Below are positions 26,945 to 34,249 of a stretch of DNA of 42,659 nucleotides, in pieces. Location of the stretch: NCBI GenBank assembly GCA_021851335.1, contig JAJZEA010000027.1:1-42659 (forward strand). The letters are read 5' to 3'. Every line of letters begins with the position of its first letter. Positions within the stretch are counted from its first letter, which is position 1. Source of the DNA: Acidobacteriota bacterium. Its GTDB lineage: Bacteria; Acidobacteriota; Terriglobia; Terriglobales; Acidobacteriaceae. The position numbers were made by a program, and so were the translations under genes. The notes under the pieces are model-generated. The model did no database searches. It saw nothing but the letters and a program-made list of their open reading frames with translations, and was not told the DNA's origin.

Positions 26945-26973
26945 CCAGTCTCAACTCGATTTTTCTCAATCTA

Positions 26974-27050
26974 TGGTGCGCCCAGAGAGATTCGAACTCC
27001 CGACCTATTGATTCGTAGTCAATCGCTCTATCCAGCTGAGCTATGGGCGC
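26974..27050 (-). tRNA. tRNA-Arg (anticodon ACG), CCA encoded
   Basis: On the minus strand the acceptor stem GCGCCCA pairs with TGGGCGC, the D arm is AGCTCAGCTGGATAGAGC, the anticodon stem ATTGA/TCAAT encloses loop CTACGAA (ACG, arginine, read as ICG), and the T arm contains GGTTCGAA-like GAGTTCGAATC. The discriminator is at 26977 and CCA at 26974-26976. Confidence 0.97.
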
Positions 27051-27130
27051 ACAAATGAATATAACTGTTGCAGAATATCAGGATTCCCGCGCTCGATCAA
27101 CCACATCGCGTGTTCCTTGAATCGCTCCGC

Positions 27131-27391
27131 TCACTTCGCCGCTTCTGTAACCTCAGGCTGCTTCGGAATCAGCGACACTTCCTCCACAAGCTGCAACCCC
27201 GCGCCTTTCAGCAATCCAGCCACCGTCGCCCCATTCAGTCGCGTCGCGTCATACTCCACCCGCACCCTCCGCTCCGCCCTGTTCAAACACAACTTGCGAA
27301 TCCCGTACACGTCCTTCGCGCTGGCCAACGCCAACGCCACCGCCGCGCCCGGCTCGCCCTCAAATCGAAACTCCACATCCACCGTCGTCAT
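27131..27391 (-). CDS. Small HMA-fold-like protein without CxxC
   Basis: Small protein of 86 aa. TVDVEFRFEGEPGAAVALALASAKDVYGIRKLCLNRAERRVRVEYDATRLNGATVAGLLKGAGL follows the beta-alpha-beta-beta-alpha-beta order of heavy-metal-associated (HMA) domains, including a valine-tyrosine-glycine-isoleucine turn and the terminal GAGL. The metal-binding GMxCxxC loop is absent (EGEPGAAV instead), so it probably does not bind copper in the classic way. A short basic and acidic tail ends the protein. It lies 65 bases after the TlpA-like gene on the same strand and might be co-transcribed. The function is unknown; the fold assignment is from pattern only. Confidence 0.55.
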   Translation of the reverse strand: MTTVDVEFRFEGEPGAAVALALASAKDVYGIRKLCLNRAERRVRVEYDATRLNGATVAGLLKGAGLQLVEEVSLIPKQPEVTEAAK

Positions 27392-27456
27392 AGCTCGATC
27401 ATAGCAACTTCCAGCCCGCCATGCTTTGCCTTTCAGCCTTTCAGCCTTTCAACGCC

Positions 27457-27954
27457 TTACCGCTCCAGCATCTTCAGATAGTCCACCACCTCCGGACTGG
27501 TCCAGTCCGTCGCGCCCACAAACTTCCTCCGAATCCGTCCCTGCCGGTCAATTGCATACGTCTCCGGCCACATCTCCGAGTGATACTTGGCCGCCGCCGT
27601 CTCCTTTGGATCCCACACCGTCATCAGGTCCATCTGGTGCTCCTTCACAAACTCCCGGTACGCGCTTTCGTCTTCATCCACGCTCACCGCCAGAATCACC
27701 AGCTTCGGATCACGATGATGCAGCGCCTCCATCGACGGAATCTCCGCCACGCACGGCGCGCACCAGCTCGCCCAGAAATTCAGCAGCACCACCTGGCCTC
27801 GATAATCCCCCAGATGCACCCGATTTGTCCCATCCGATACCGTAAAATCCGGCGCCACCGTTCCCGGCTGCACCGGATGGTTGCCCCGATCACAGCCCAC
27901 AAGCGCCACGCAAAGCACCGACGCCAAGATCCAGCCACGCTGATACCATCCCAT
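27457..27954 (-). CDS. TlpA-like thioredoxin-fold lipoprotein
   Basis: Periplasmic-facing redoxin of 165 aa. The N-terminus MGWYQRGWILASVLCVALVGC is a lipoprotein signal peptide with an LVGC lipobox. The thioredoxin fold begins QPGTVAPDFTVSDGTNRVHL and contains the active site NFWASWCAPCVAEIPSM, with the CxxC of TlpA/ResA-type reductants. WPETYAIDRQGRIRRKFVG is the cis-proline and C-terminal strand block. ATG 27954 is chosen because GGGAGG lies 5 bases upstream; ATG 27957 is a possible alternative. It is divergent from the GT2 gene at 27980 with only 25 bases between starts, so the promoters must overlap. The partner proteins it reduces cannot be inferred. Confidence 0.88.
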   Translation of the reverse strand: MGWYQRGWILASVLCVALVGCDRGNHPVQPGTVAPDFTVSDGTNRVHLGDYRGQVVLLNFWASWCAPCVAEIPSMEALHHRDPKLVILAVSVDEDESAYREFVKEHQMDLMTVWDPKETAAAKYHSEMWPETYAIDRQGRIRRKFVGATDWTSPEVVDYLKMLER

Positions 27955-27965
27955 CATCACCTCCC

Positions 27966-27971
27966 TATAAT
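27966..27971 (+). promoter_or_regulatory. TATAAT -10 box directly before the GT2 gene
   Basis: Perfect TATAAT ending 8 bases before ATG 27980. Transcription would start almost at the ATG, so the message would be leaderless. No good -35 at 17 bases. The box also lies in the region serving the divergent TlpA-like gene. Confidence 0.35.
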
Positions 27972-27979
27972 ACGAATTC

Positions 27980-29068
27980 ATGAGCGCGGATCGCATCCTC
28001 ACACGGTTTGAGACCCAGGAACCAGCTTGCCTGCTATCCGTCATCGTTCCTGCTCGCAATGAAGCCGACTGCATTGCCGCCTGCCTTCAATCCCTCGCAG
28101 ACCAGTCCGAATCCATCTTCGCTCTTGGTCCCGACTGGGAGATACTCGTCGTCGATGACGGCTCCACAGACTCCACCCGTGCCATCGCCCAATCCATTGC
28201 CAACCACAGAACCGGCATCACCCTCCTCGATCCCAATCCACTCCTGCCTGGCTGGACCGGCAAAGCCAACGCCTGCTTCTCCGCTGCTCAGCGCGCCCGC
28301 GGCCAATGGCTCCTTTTCACCGATGCCGACACGGTCCACCAGCCAGGCAGCCTGCGCCGCGCGCTCCACGAAGCCGAAAAATACTCCGTCGGGCTGCTTT
28401 CCTATTCGCCTCGTCAGCTTGTCTCCGGCCTGCTCCAGCGCGCGCTCATGCCCCTAGTTTTTGCCGAACTCGCTCTTGCCTATCCACCCGCGAAAGTCTC
28501 TGATCCCGCCCTCCGACTGGTCGCTGCCAACGGACAGTTCATGCTCTTCCGCTCCTCGGCTTATCAGGAGATCGGCGGTCACGCCGCCGTTCGAAACTCC
28601 ATCCTCGAAGACGTCGAGCTGGCCTCCATCATCAAGCATCGCAAGCTCGGCCTGCGTTTCCGCACTGCGCCCGACGCCCTGGCCACGCGCATGTATCGCA
28701 GCACCTCCGCCATGATCGAAGGCTGGACCAAAAATCTTGCCCTGCTCTTCGGCAACTGCCTCTCGCTTGCCGCCTGGCGCATCCTCGATCTCGTTCTGCT
28801 CCTCCTGCTCCCCACTCTCGCCGTCCTCTACTGGCACGCACCCGTGCGCGGCCTGCCCTGGTTCACCGCCGGCTTTCTCATCGCCCTGCTTTGGATTCGC
28901 ACCATCGTCCGCTTCTATGCCCGCGTCCTCAAATCTCACTTCTCACCGATTGACTGCGCTCTCACACCGCTCGCCTTGCCCCTATTTGCCGCCATCCTCA
29001 CTCAAAGCTGGTTCCTCCATCGCGTCCGCCACAGCGTCTCCTGGAAAGGCCGCGAATACAACACGTAA
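27980..29068 (+). CDS. Membrane-anchored GT2 glycosyltransferase (HpnB/CrtQ-like)
   Basis: GT2 enzyme of 362 aa with LLSVIVPARNEADCIAACLQSL, ILVVDDGSTDSTRAIA, PGWTGKANACFSAA, WLLFTDADTVH (DxD) and NSILEDVELASIIKHRKLGL (ED region). About four hydrophobic segments in the C-terminal third (about 255-345) place it in the membrane, and the tail SWKGREYN is typical of the hopanoid HpnB / carotenoid glycosyltransferase-like group. It may glycosylate an isoprenoid lipid such as a hopanoid or carotenoid; this is inferred from family resemblance only. The presence of a ChbG/HpnK-like gene at 1885 is compatible but far away. Confidence 0.78.
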   Translation: MSADRILTRFETQEPACLLSVIVPARNEADCIAACLQSLADQSESIFALGPDWEILVVDDGSTDSTRAIAQSIANHRTGITLLDPNPLLPGWTGKANACFSAAQRARGQWLLFTDADTVHQPGSLRRALHEAEKYSVGLLSYSPRQLVSGLLQRALMPLVFAELALAYPPAKVSDPALRLVAANGQFMLFRSSAYQEIGGHAAVRNSILEDVELASIIKHRKLGLRFRTAPDALATRMYRSTSAMIEGWTKNLALLFGNCLSLAAWRILDLVLLLLLPTLAVLYWHAPVRGLPWFTAGFLIALLWIRTIVRFYARVLKSHFSPIDCALTPLALPLFAAILTQSWFLHRVRHSVSWKGREYNT

Positions 29069-29218
29069 TCGCCTGTTTCGTCTCATCGCCGTGAAGATTT
29101 CGTCATGCACAAAACGGAAAACCTACTGCCCATTTTGTTGATCTCGTCGATTCTTTTCTTCCAATGGCGAAACCTCTACCCCGCTCTAGCATCCTAAAAT
29201 TCGTACACAGGATAATTT

Positions 29219-29638
29219 ATGTTGATCACACGGCGCGCCACATTCTCCGCTTCGCACTACTACTGGAACCCTGACTGGTCCCCGGAGCAGAACCTCGCCG
29301 TCTTCGGCAAATGCGCCAATCGCGCCGGACACGGCCACAACTACACCCTCGAAGTGACCGTCTCCGGCTCCGTCGATCCCGTCACCGGATTTCTCGTCGA
29401 TCTCAAGTGGCTCAAAGACCTCATCGAGCACGAAGTCCTCGATGTCTATGATCATCGCCATCTCAATCTCGAAGTTCCCGAATTTGCACATACGATTCCC
29501 ACGACGGAAAACATCTCCATCGCCATCTGGAATCGGCTCGTGCCAGCCATCGCTTCGGCCTCCACCGCGCGTCTCACTACCGTGCGCATCTATGAAACCC
29601 CGGAGATCTTTGCCGAATTCAGTGGAGGCCAGGCATGA
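29219..29638 (+). CDS. 6-pyruvoyl-tetrahydropterin synthase-like protein, copy 1 (PTPS-II type)
   Basis: PTPS/QueD-family enzyme of 139 aa. The zinc histidines are His13 in TFSASHYYW, and His38 and His40 in GHGHNYTLEV. The catalytic Cys32 lies in FGKCANRAGHGHNY, giving a CxxxxxHGH spacing. That spacing marks the PTPS-II group (6-pyruvoyl-tetrahydropterin synthase), whereas QueD has CxxxHGH and PTPS-III has a glutamate in place of cysteine. DVYDHRHLNLEVPEF and TTENISIAIWNRL are the family's DHxxLN and TTEN blocks. AGGA precedes ATG 29219 by 6 bases. The stop overlaps the start of copy 2 by four bases (ATGA). It converts 7,8-dihydroneopterin triphosphate to 6-pyruvoyl-tetrahydropterin if the family role holds. 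Confidence 0.88.
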   Translation: MLITRRATFSASHYYWNPDWSPEQNLAVFGKCANRAGHGHNYTLEVTVSGSVDPVTGFLVDLKWLKDLIEHEVLDVYDHRHLNLEVPEFAHTIPTTENISIAIWNRLVPAIASASTARLTTVRIYETPEIFAEFSGGQA

Positions 29639-30078
29639 CAGCCATGATCGTTCGCTTCTCGCGCCGATACACCTTCTCCGCCAGCCATCGCCTCCACGTG
29701 GACACGCTCACAGCGGACCAAAATCGCGGCGCTTTCGGCAAATGCAACAATCCTCACGGCCACGGTCACAATTACGTCCTCCAGGTCACAATTGCCGGTC
29801 CGGTTGACTCGGCCACCGGCATGGTTCTCAACATGGCTGCGCTCGATGCCGTGGTCCGCGCCATCGTGCTCGACCGTTTCGACCACCAGAACCTCAACCA
29901 CGATCCCCTTTTTGCCGCACAGACATCCACAACCGAGAATCTCTGCCGTGAAATTTATTCCCTGCTGGCTACTGCGCTTGCGCCTGTTTCGCTTCGCTCC
30001 GTCCGCATCGAAGAAACCGAAAATAACTTCTTCGAGTACTCTGGAACCAGCCTTCCCTCCGCCTCACACGCGGCTTAG
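29635..30078 (+). CDS. 6-pyruvoyl-tetrahydropterin synthase-like protein, copy 2 (PTPS-II type)
   Basis: Second PTPS-family enzyme of 147 aa, clearly paralogous to copy 1 but not identical. His18 (TFSASHRLH), Cys37 (FGKCNNPHGHGHNY) and His43/His45 are all present with the CxxxxxHGH spacing of PTPS-II. FGKCNNPHGHGHNY with TGMVLNMAALD is strikingly like the animal enzyme (FGKCNNPNGHGHNY, ATGMVMNLADL, quoted from memory). The block DRFDHQNLNHD and TTENLCREIY follow. Start ATG 29635 overlaps the stop of copy 1; a second ATG is three codons on. folE follows 48 bases later. Two PTPS-II copies side by side suggests either subunits of a mixed hexamer or two separate substrates. Confidence 0.9.
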   Translation: MTAMIVRFSRRYTFSASHRLHVDTLTADQNRGAFGKCNNPHGHGHNYVLQVTIAGPVDSATGMVLNMAALDAVVRAIVLDRFDHQNLNHDPLFAAQTSTTENLCREIYSLLATALAPVSLRSVRIEETENNFFEYSGTSLPSASHAA

Positions 30079-30126
30079 GGGCATCAAGGCATTCAACCAC
30101 GCAGTCTCTGGCTCAGGAGAGCAATC

Positions 30127-30765
30127 ATGGCTCATGCAGTTGTCGTTCCCAAATCCCCAAGGTCCGCCACACTCGAGCAGGAGCACGTTTCGCTGGCAAC
30201 CGTCTCCACCCAGCAACTCTACCGTGAGCTGATTGCTCGCATGCACGAAGATCCGGACCGTGACGGATTGCTCGCCACCCCCGGGCGCGTCGAGAAATCC
30301 ATGAGCTTCCTCACCAAGGGATATACCCAGAATCCAACCCAGATTCTGCGTGGCGCTCTCTTCGATGTCGACTACGACGAGATGGTGATCGTCAAGGATG
30401 TCGAGATGTTTTCCCTCTGCGAACATCACATGCTGCCCTTCTTCGGGCGCGTCCACGTCGCCTACATCCCCAACGGCAAGGTCATCGGACTCAGCAAAAT
30501 CCCCCGACTCGTCGAGGTCTTCGCTCGTCGCCTTCAGGTTCAGGAGCGGCTCACGCGACAGATCGCTGACGCCATTCAGGAGGCCATCGAGCCACGTGGC
30601 GTAGGCGTCGTCATCGAAGCTCGCCACATGTGCATGATGATGCGCGGCGTGGAAAAACAACAGTCCACCACCGTCACCTCCACCATGGTTGGCTGCTATC
30701 GCGAACAGCAAACCCGCGCCGAGTTCCTCTCGCTCATTCGCCAGCCTTCCAGTGCTTCGCTCTAA
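30127..30765 (+). CDS. folE: GTP cyclohydrolase I
   Basis: GTP cyclohydrolase I, 212 aa. It converts GTP to 7,8-dihydroneopterin triphosphate, the substrate of the PTPS enzymes encoded just upstream and of folate synthesis. The zinc site is Cys98 and His101 ([15 protein letters not shown]) plus Cys169 (HMCMMMRGV). [46 protein letters not shown] and [11 protein letters not shown] are the other conserved blocks. AGGAGAG lies 6 bases before ATG 30127. The operon PTPS-PTPS-folE is closed by a strong intrinsic terminator. A separate folate role cannot be excluded since no second folE is visible here. Confidence 0.97.
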   Translation: MAHAVVVPKSPRSATLEQEHVSLATVSTQQLYRELIARMHEDPDRDGLLATPGRVEKSMSFLTKGYTQNPTQILRGALFDVDYDEMVIVKDVEMFSLCEHHMLPFFGRVHVAYIPNGKVIGLSKIPRLVEVFARRLQVQERLTRQIADAIQEAIEPRGVGVVIEARHMCMMMRGVEKQQSTTVTSTMVGCYREQQTRAEFLSLIRQPSSASL

Positions 30766-30808
30766 GCATCGTCTGCATCACGGCAAGCGCCACTTCCCCG
30801 TGCAAATC

Positions 30809-30846
30809 AAAATCCCGCGACAGCCATCTGTCGCGGGATTTTGTTG
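30809..30846 (+). terminator. Bidirectional intrinsic terminator after folE
   Basis: AAAATCCCGCGACAG (30809-30823) and CTGTCGCGGGATTTT (30828-30842) form a perfect 15-bp stem with a CCAT loop. T residues follow on the plus strand and the minus strand also ends in a T-rich tail, so it can serve both folE and the convergent NHL-repeat gene. Confidence 0.9.
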
Positions 30847-30882
30847 TCGAAAAATCGCTCAGCAGCTTGGTGCGTCGCTGCC

Positions 30883-32478
30883 TCAGTGGTTCGTATTCGA
30901 ACCGCGATCGCCCACAATCGGCGTTGCCAGCTGCACCTGAAGATAGAGTGGAAAGTTCTGTTGCACCGTGCCTCCGGTCGCCGTCACCATCACAGCCACC
31001 TGAAAGCTTGTCGTCTTCGTCGGAATATTCACGTTTGGATAGTTACAGCCAGAGATTGCCCCCGCGCCGCTCACCAGCACCAGCCCCAACCCGATCATCC
31101 GCATCGTCGCCCGCATCGAGGTGGAGAGCTTCCGCCGAAACGCCAATCCTCCCAGCAGCAATCCCGGCATCCACAGAAACGACGCCAGTTGCAGCGCCCC
31201 TGCGCCCGTCCGGTTTACTGGATTCGACGCCACGGTGGTCGTGGATGCCGACGGGGTCACCGTCATCGATCCCGTCTGCGTTGCTCCCGATGTCAGCGAA
31301 ACCGCTATTGGGCTGAACGTGCAGGTATACCCTGAGGGCGACGCGCAACTCATCGCTACCATCCCTGTAAATCCGCTCATCGAGGTCACGCTGTAGGACA
31401 CCGTCACGCTTGCGCCCTGCTGCACGCTCACCGTGCTGGTTCCCTGATTCACCGTCAGCGTAAAGTTGCCCACCGGCGTCGTCCCGCTGCTGGAGTTGGC
31501 CTGGACGTCCCACACCGCATTCGAGGCCACCACATACACTTCGCCCGCGCCATTCACCGTCACCGCCGTGGGCTCTGCCGACCAGTTCCCCAGTGCCACT
31601 TCGGTTGAGCTGGCCGTCACCGATCCCGCCGCCGCACCGCCCGTCCCCGCCAGAATCTCATACACATTGCCCGGCACCGGCGTCACAAAAAATATATTCC
31701 CGTTGGCATCCACCGCCACGCCCTGCGGCGTCGTGAATCCGGAGCTGATCGCGGTTACCGTCGAGCTGGCATTCACAGCGCCCGTCGCCGCGCCCCCCGT
31801 CCCGGCCTCAATCTCAAAGACTTTTTTGTTCCCTGTGTCACCCACATATACATTGCCGTTTCTGTCTACGGCGACGCTACTCGGCTGCGAAAATCCCGCG
31901 CCCACCGCCATTACCGTCGAGCTTGCATCGACCATCCCGGCAGACGCGCCGCCCGTTCCGGCTTCAATCTCATAGACCGCAAAGCCTCCAAGGTCTGCGA
32001 CAAAAACGTCGCCATGACCGTCCACGGCCACCCCATTCGGCTGCTTGAATCCTGACCCAACCGGAATCACCGTCGAGGCAGAATTCACCATCCCGGCAGA
32101 CGCGCCACCCGTTCCCGCCTCGATCTCAAAAACCTGCGCCGAACCTGCGTCCGCCACAAACACATCGCCCGCGGCGTCCACGGCAATGCCCATCGGCTTG
32201 GTAAATCCGGATCCCACTGTCACCATCGTCGAACTCGCGCTCACCGATCCGGACAATGCGCCGCCCGTTCCCGCCTCGATCTCGTCGACTTGCGCCGCCC
32301 CTGCATCGGTGATAAACAGATCGCCGCGCGCATCCACGGCAATCCCGGTTGCATTTGCAAAGTTCGAGTTCAAAAGCGCCGGGCCTTGCTGCGTCGTCTG
32401 ACCCCATGCAGCCCCCCATGCAACCATTGCCAGAAATGTCACAAGTAAGGTCGATTTCCCGTAAGACAGCATCTTCAT
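30883..32478 (-). CDS. Secreted NHL/beta-propeller repeat protein with Ig-like domain and hydrophobic C-terminus
   Basis: Secreted protein of 531 aa. After a signal peptide (GKSTLLVTFLAMVAWGAAWG), about six tandem repeats of roughly 55-65 residues follow, each with the pattern SGFxxPxGVAVDxxGDVFVAD...VYEIEAGTGGA, as in NHL/SMP-30-type propeller blades. Then comes an Ig-like segment (TLTVNQGTSTVSVQQGASVTVSYSV with SGFTGMVAMSC). A hydrophobic stretch LASFLWMPGLLLGGLAFRRKL is followed by a second hydrophobic segment ending in a cysteine-rich SGC. This tail type is common in acidobacterial cell-surface proteins. ATG 32478 has GGGA 10 bases upstream; the open frame extends 23 codons further up. 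Function is unknown: a surface adhesion or ligand-binding role is only a guess. The strong repeats may recombine. Confidence 0.8.
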   Translation of the reverse strand: MKMLSYGKSTLLVTFLAMVAWGAAWGQTTQQGPALLNSNFANATGIAVDARGDLFITDAGAAQVDEIEAGTGGALSGSVSASSTMVTVGSGFTKPMGIAVDAAGDVFVADAGSAQVFEIEAGTGGASAGMVNSASTVIPVGSGFKQPNGVAVDGHGDVFVADLGGFAVYEIEAGTGGASAGMVDASSTVMAVGAGFSQPSSVAVDRNGNVYVGDTGNKKVFEIEAGTGGAATGAVNASSTVTAISSGFTTPQGVAVDANGNIFFVTPVPGNVYEILAGTGGAAAGSVTASSTEVALGNWSAEPTAVTVNGAGEVYVVASNAVWDVQANSSSGTTPVGNFTLTVNQGTSTVSVQQGASVTVSYSVTSMSGFTGMVAMSCASPSGYTCTFSPIAVSLTSGATQTGSMTVTPSASTTTVASNPVNRTGAGALQLASFLWMPGLLLGGLAFRRKLSTSMRATMRMIGLGLVLVSGAGAISGCNYPNVNIPTKTTSFQVAVMVTATGGTVQQNFPLYLQVQLATPIVGDRGSNTNH

Positions 32479-32741
32479 GCGTATGTTTTCCCGTTCGGTA
32501 GCCAAAATTTTTCTCAGCGCGTTCCCAGTCGTTCCAAGCCAGTTCACTACTCCTCATCATAACGGCACAAACCCAACCATGGCGGACCGCTCCGCCACTT
32601 CGCTTTCAACGTAGCCATCGTTCCCCCGGCTCTCATTCCGACAACAGCCTTTTCATCACCCGCAAAACCGCGCAACAAGCTCCGGTGAGGCATTTAGCTC
32701 CCCTCACCCTCGCTCGCTGCTTCCGTCCGCTTCCCGTTCCT

Positions 32742-33305
32742 TCAGCTTCGCGGCTTGGACCACGGCGGCACCACATGATTCATCCGCGCATACGCAATTG
32801 ACTGGCCCAGATGTTCATGCTGGTCTGCGAGCAGCATCCGTAGCGCGGCTTCCTTCGTCATCTCCCGGCCAAACATCTTCACTGGCTCCATCATCTGGCT
32901 GGCGCTCATCCCGCGGATCGTCTTCTGCAACGCATCGTAGCTGGCCTGCAACGCATCCTGCATCTTCGCTGGATCGTTGATCGGCTCCAGCTTTGCACCG
33001 CCCTGCATCGTGCCATTCTCCAGCACGCGTGTCAGCATTCCGTTCTCACGCAACATCAGGTTGAAAACATCGGAAACCGAACGCACACCTTCCATCGGAC
33101 GCCAGTCATACTTGCCCGCCATCGCTCCGGCCAGCGCGGAAAACTTCCGCCCCAGATTGCCTGCATCCGCCGCATACGCCGCTTGATCGGTCATCGGGGC
33201 CGAACTCATCTGTGCCTGCGCTTGCAGTCCCGTCGCCAAACCCAACCCGCCCATCAGCATTCCGCCGCACATCACGGCCAACACCACTACTCGATTCCGC
33301 TTCAT
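32742..33305 (-). CDS. Secreted DinB-like protein
   Basis: DinB-superfamily protein of 187 aa with a signal peptide (VVVLAVMCGGMLMGGLGLATGLQAQA). The four-helix bundle is recognisable (MEGVRSVSDVFNLMLRENGMLTRVL in the second helix; ADQHEHLGQSIAYARMNHVVPPWS at the C-terminus). The last helix keeps the HxH pair of the metal site, but the first-helix His position reads VFNLML, so the usual three-histidine site is incomplete. Start ATG 33305 has GAGGA 7 bases upstream; the open frame upstream adds 46 codons of poor composition. Such exported DinB-like proteins are common in Acidobacteriota and their function is unknown. Confidence 0.75.
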   Translation of the reverse strand: MKRNRVVVLAVMCGGMLMGGLGLATGLQAQAQMSSAPMTDQAAYAADAGNLGRKFSALAGAMAGKYDWRPMEGVRSVSDVFNLMLRENGMLTRVLENGTMQGGAKLEPINDPAKMQDALQASYDALQKTIRGMSASQMMEPVKMFGREMTKEAALRMLLADQHEHLGQSIAYARMNHVVPPWSKPRS

Positions 33306-33430
33306 CCCTTCATCCTCATTTCCGCCGCGCTTCCTCACTTGTTCCCGCAGCGAATTGAATTTTACGCCCATCCAAACAACCCGGCCCGCCATCCAGACGG
33401 GGCACGCCCATTCCCTCGCAACCACAGACG

Positions 33431-33468
33431 CCAAAACAAGCATAGCCTTCGTCGAGGAAGGCTATGCT
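33431..33468 (-). terminator. Intrinsic terminator of the outer-membrane protein gene
   Basis: AGCATAGCCTTC (33439-33450) and GAAGGCTATGCT (33457-33468) form a perfect 12-bp stem with a 6-base loop. On the minus strand it is followed by TGTTTTGG. It begins 40 bases after the stop of the minus-strand gene. Confidence 0.75.
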
Positions 33469-33507
33469 CATTCTGATGTAAGCTTCCCGAACGCTACGAA
33501 GCACGCT

Positions 33508-34110
33508 TTAGAAGTGATAGGCAACGCCGATTGTGGCGCGAGGATTCACGCGCATGTTCTGTGAGTAGCCCAGGTGGTTTGGATCGATGGCAAACGCGGA
33601 AAATATCCCGTCGCCCGAGAGCCGTACCGCCAGTTTTTTGCGAATGTCGTACTGCATACCGCCGCCGATGGCATAGGCAAACGCCAGGTTCGGCGTAGCT
33701 CCAACGCCGCCGGTGTGCGCCAGTCCAAAGAGTACGTGGAAGAAACCCTCGAATTTGTCCTGATTCAGAAAAACGGAGGGACCGGCAAGCATGGTGTACA
33801 TCGTGGGCTTGACCAAGCCATAGCCGTAACCGTAATAGCCGAAGTCAACCGTCCCGCCAAACCACGGTTTCACTTTCCCATCCAGTGCAACAGCGCCACC
33901 AATCAGCGACGAAGCGCTCTTCACCTGGTTGGCAGAGGAGTACGCAACTCCGCCAAAAAGGTCAAAATGCTGCACGGGCTTGGGTGCGTCCGGCAACGAA
34001 GAAAGCGTGGACGAGGTGGACTGGGAAGGCAGAGAGGACGATGAGGATTGGCCAAAGGCCGCACACGAAACGACAAGAGACACAACAATGACAAGCGAGA
34101 GATGCTTCAC
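33508..34110 (-). CDS. Outer-membrane beta-barrel protein (OmpW/OmpA-like N-terminal type)
   Basis: Outer-membrane protein of 200 aa. A signal peptide (VIVVSLVVSCAAFGQ) is followed by a Ser/Thr/Pro-rich linker (residues 22-45). Alternating short strands follow (FDLFGGVAYSSA, LIGGAVALDGKVKPWFGGTVDFGYYGYG, PSVFLNQDKFEGFFHVLFGLAH, LAFAYAIGGGMQYDIRKKLAVRLSGDGIF, RATIGVAYHF), as in small eight-stranded barrels, and the terminal phenylalanine is a barrel-assembly signal. The start is GTG 34108-34110 with AGGAG 7 bases upstream. The specific role cannot be read from sequence. A terminator follows directly. Confidence 0.8.
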   Translation of the reverse strand: MKHLSLVIVVSLVVSCAAFGQSSSSSLPSQSTSSTLSSLPDAPKPVQHFDLFGGVAYSSANQVKSASSLIGGAVALDGKVKPWFGGTVDFGYYGYGYGLVKPTMYTMLAGPSVFLNQDKFEGFFHVLFGLAHTGGVGATPNLAFAYAIGGGMQYDIRKKLAVRLSGDGIFSAFAIDPNHLGYSQNMRVNPRATIGVAYHF

Positions 34111-34249
34111 CCAGAGACTCCTCGAAAAAATGCGTGCAGGAAACGTATCGCTTCCAAATAGACGCAGCAGGGGCGGATTGGAATGCCTAAACTAGAGTAT
34201 CAGTCCGGGGGCTTGGTTCGGGGGGGCGGAGGTCTTAGGCATTGCAGTT

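Noticed and set aside
27425..27456. Short TTTCAGCC-type tandem repeat between the HMA-like and TlpA-like genes
   Set aside because: Only three 8-base copies; too short and common to treat as a repeat element.
29219..30078. Queuosine-type QueD for the two PTPS genes
   Set aside because: Both copies have five residues between Cys and HGH, the PTPS-II spacing, and no queC/queE/queF is next to them.
32581..32596. GGCGGA/TCCGCC hairpin between the NHL and DinB-like genes
   Set aside because: A 6-bp stem with no T-run, about 145 bases past the stop of the minus-strand gene; not a convincing terminator.
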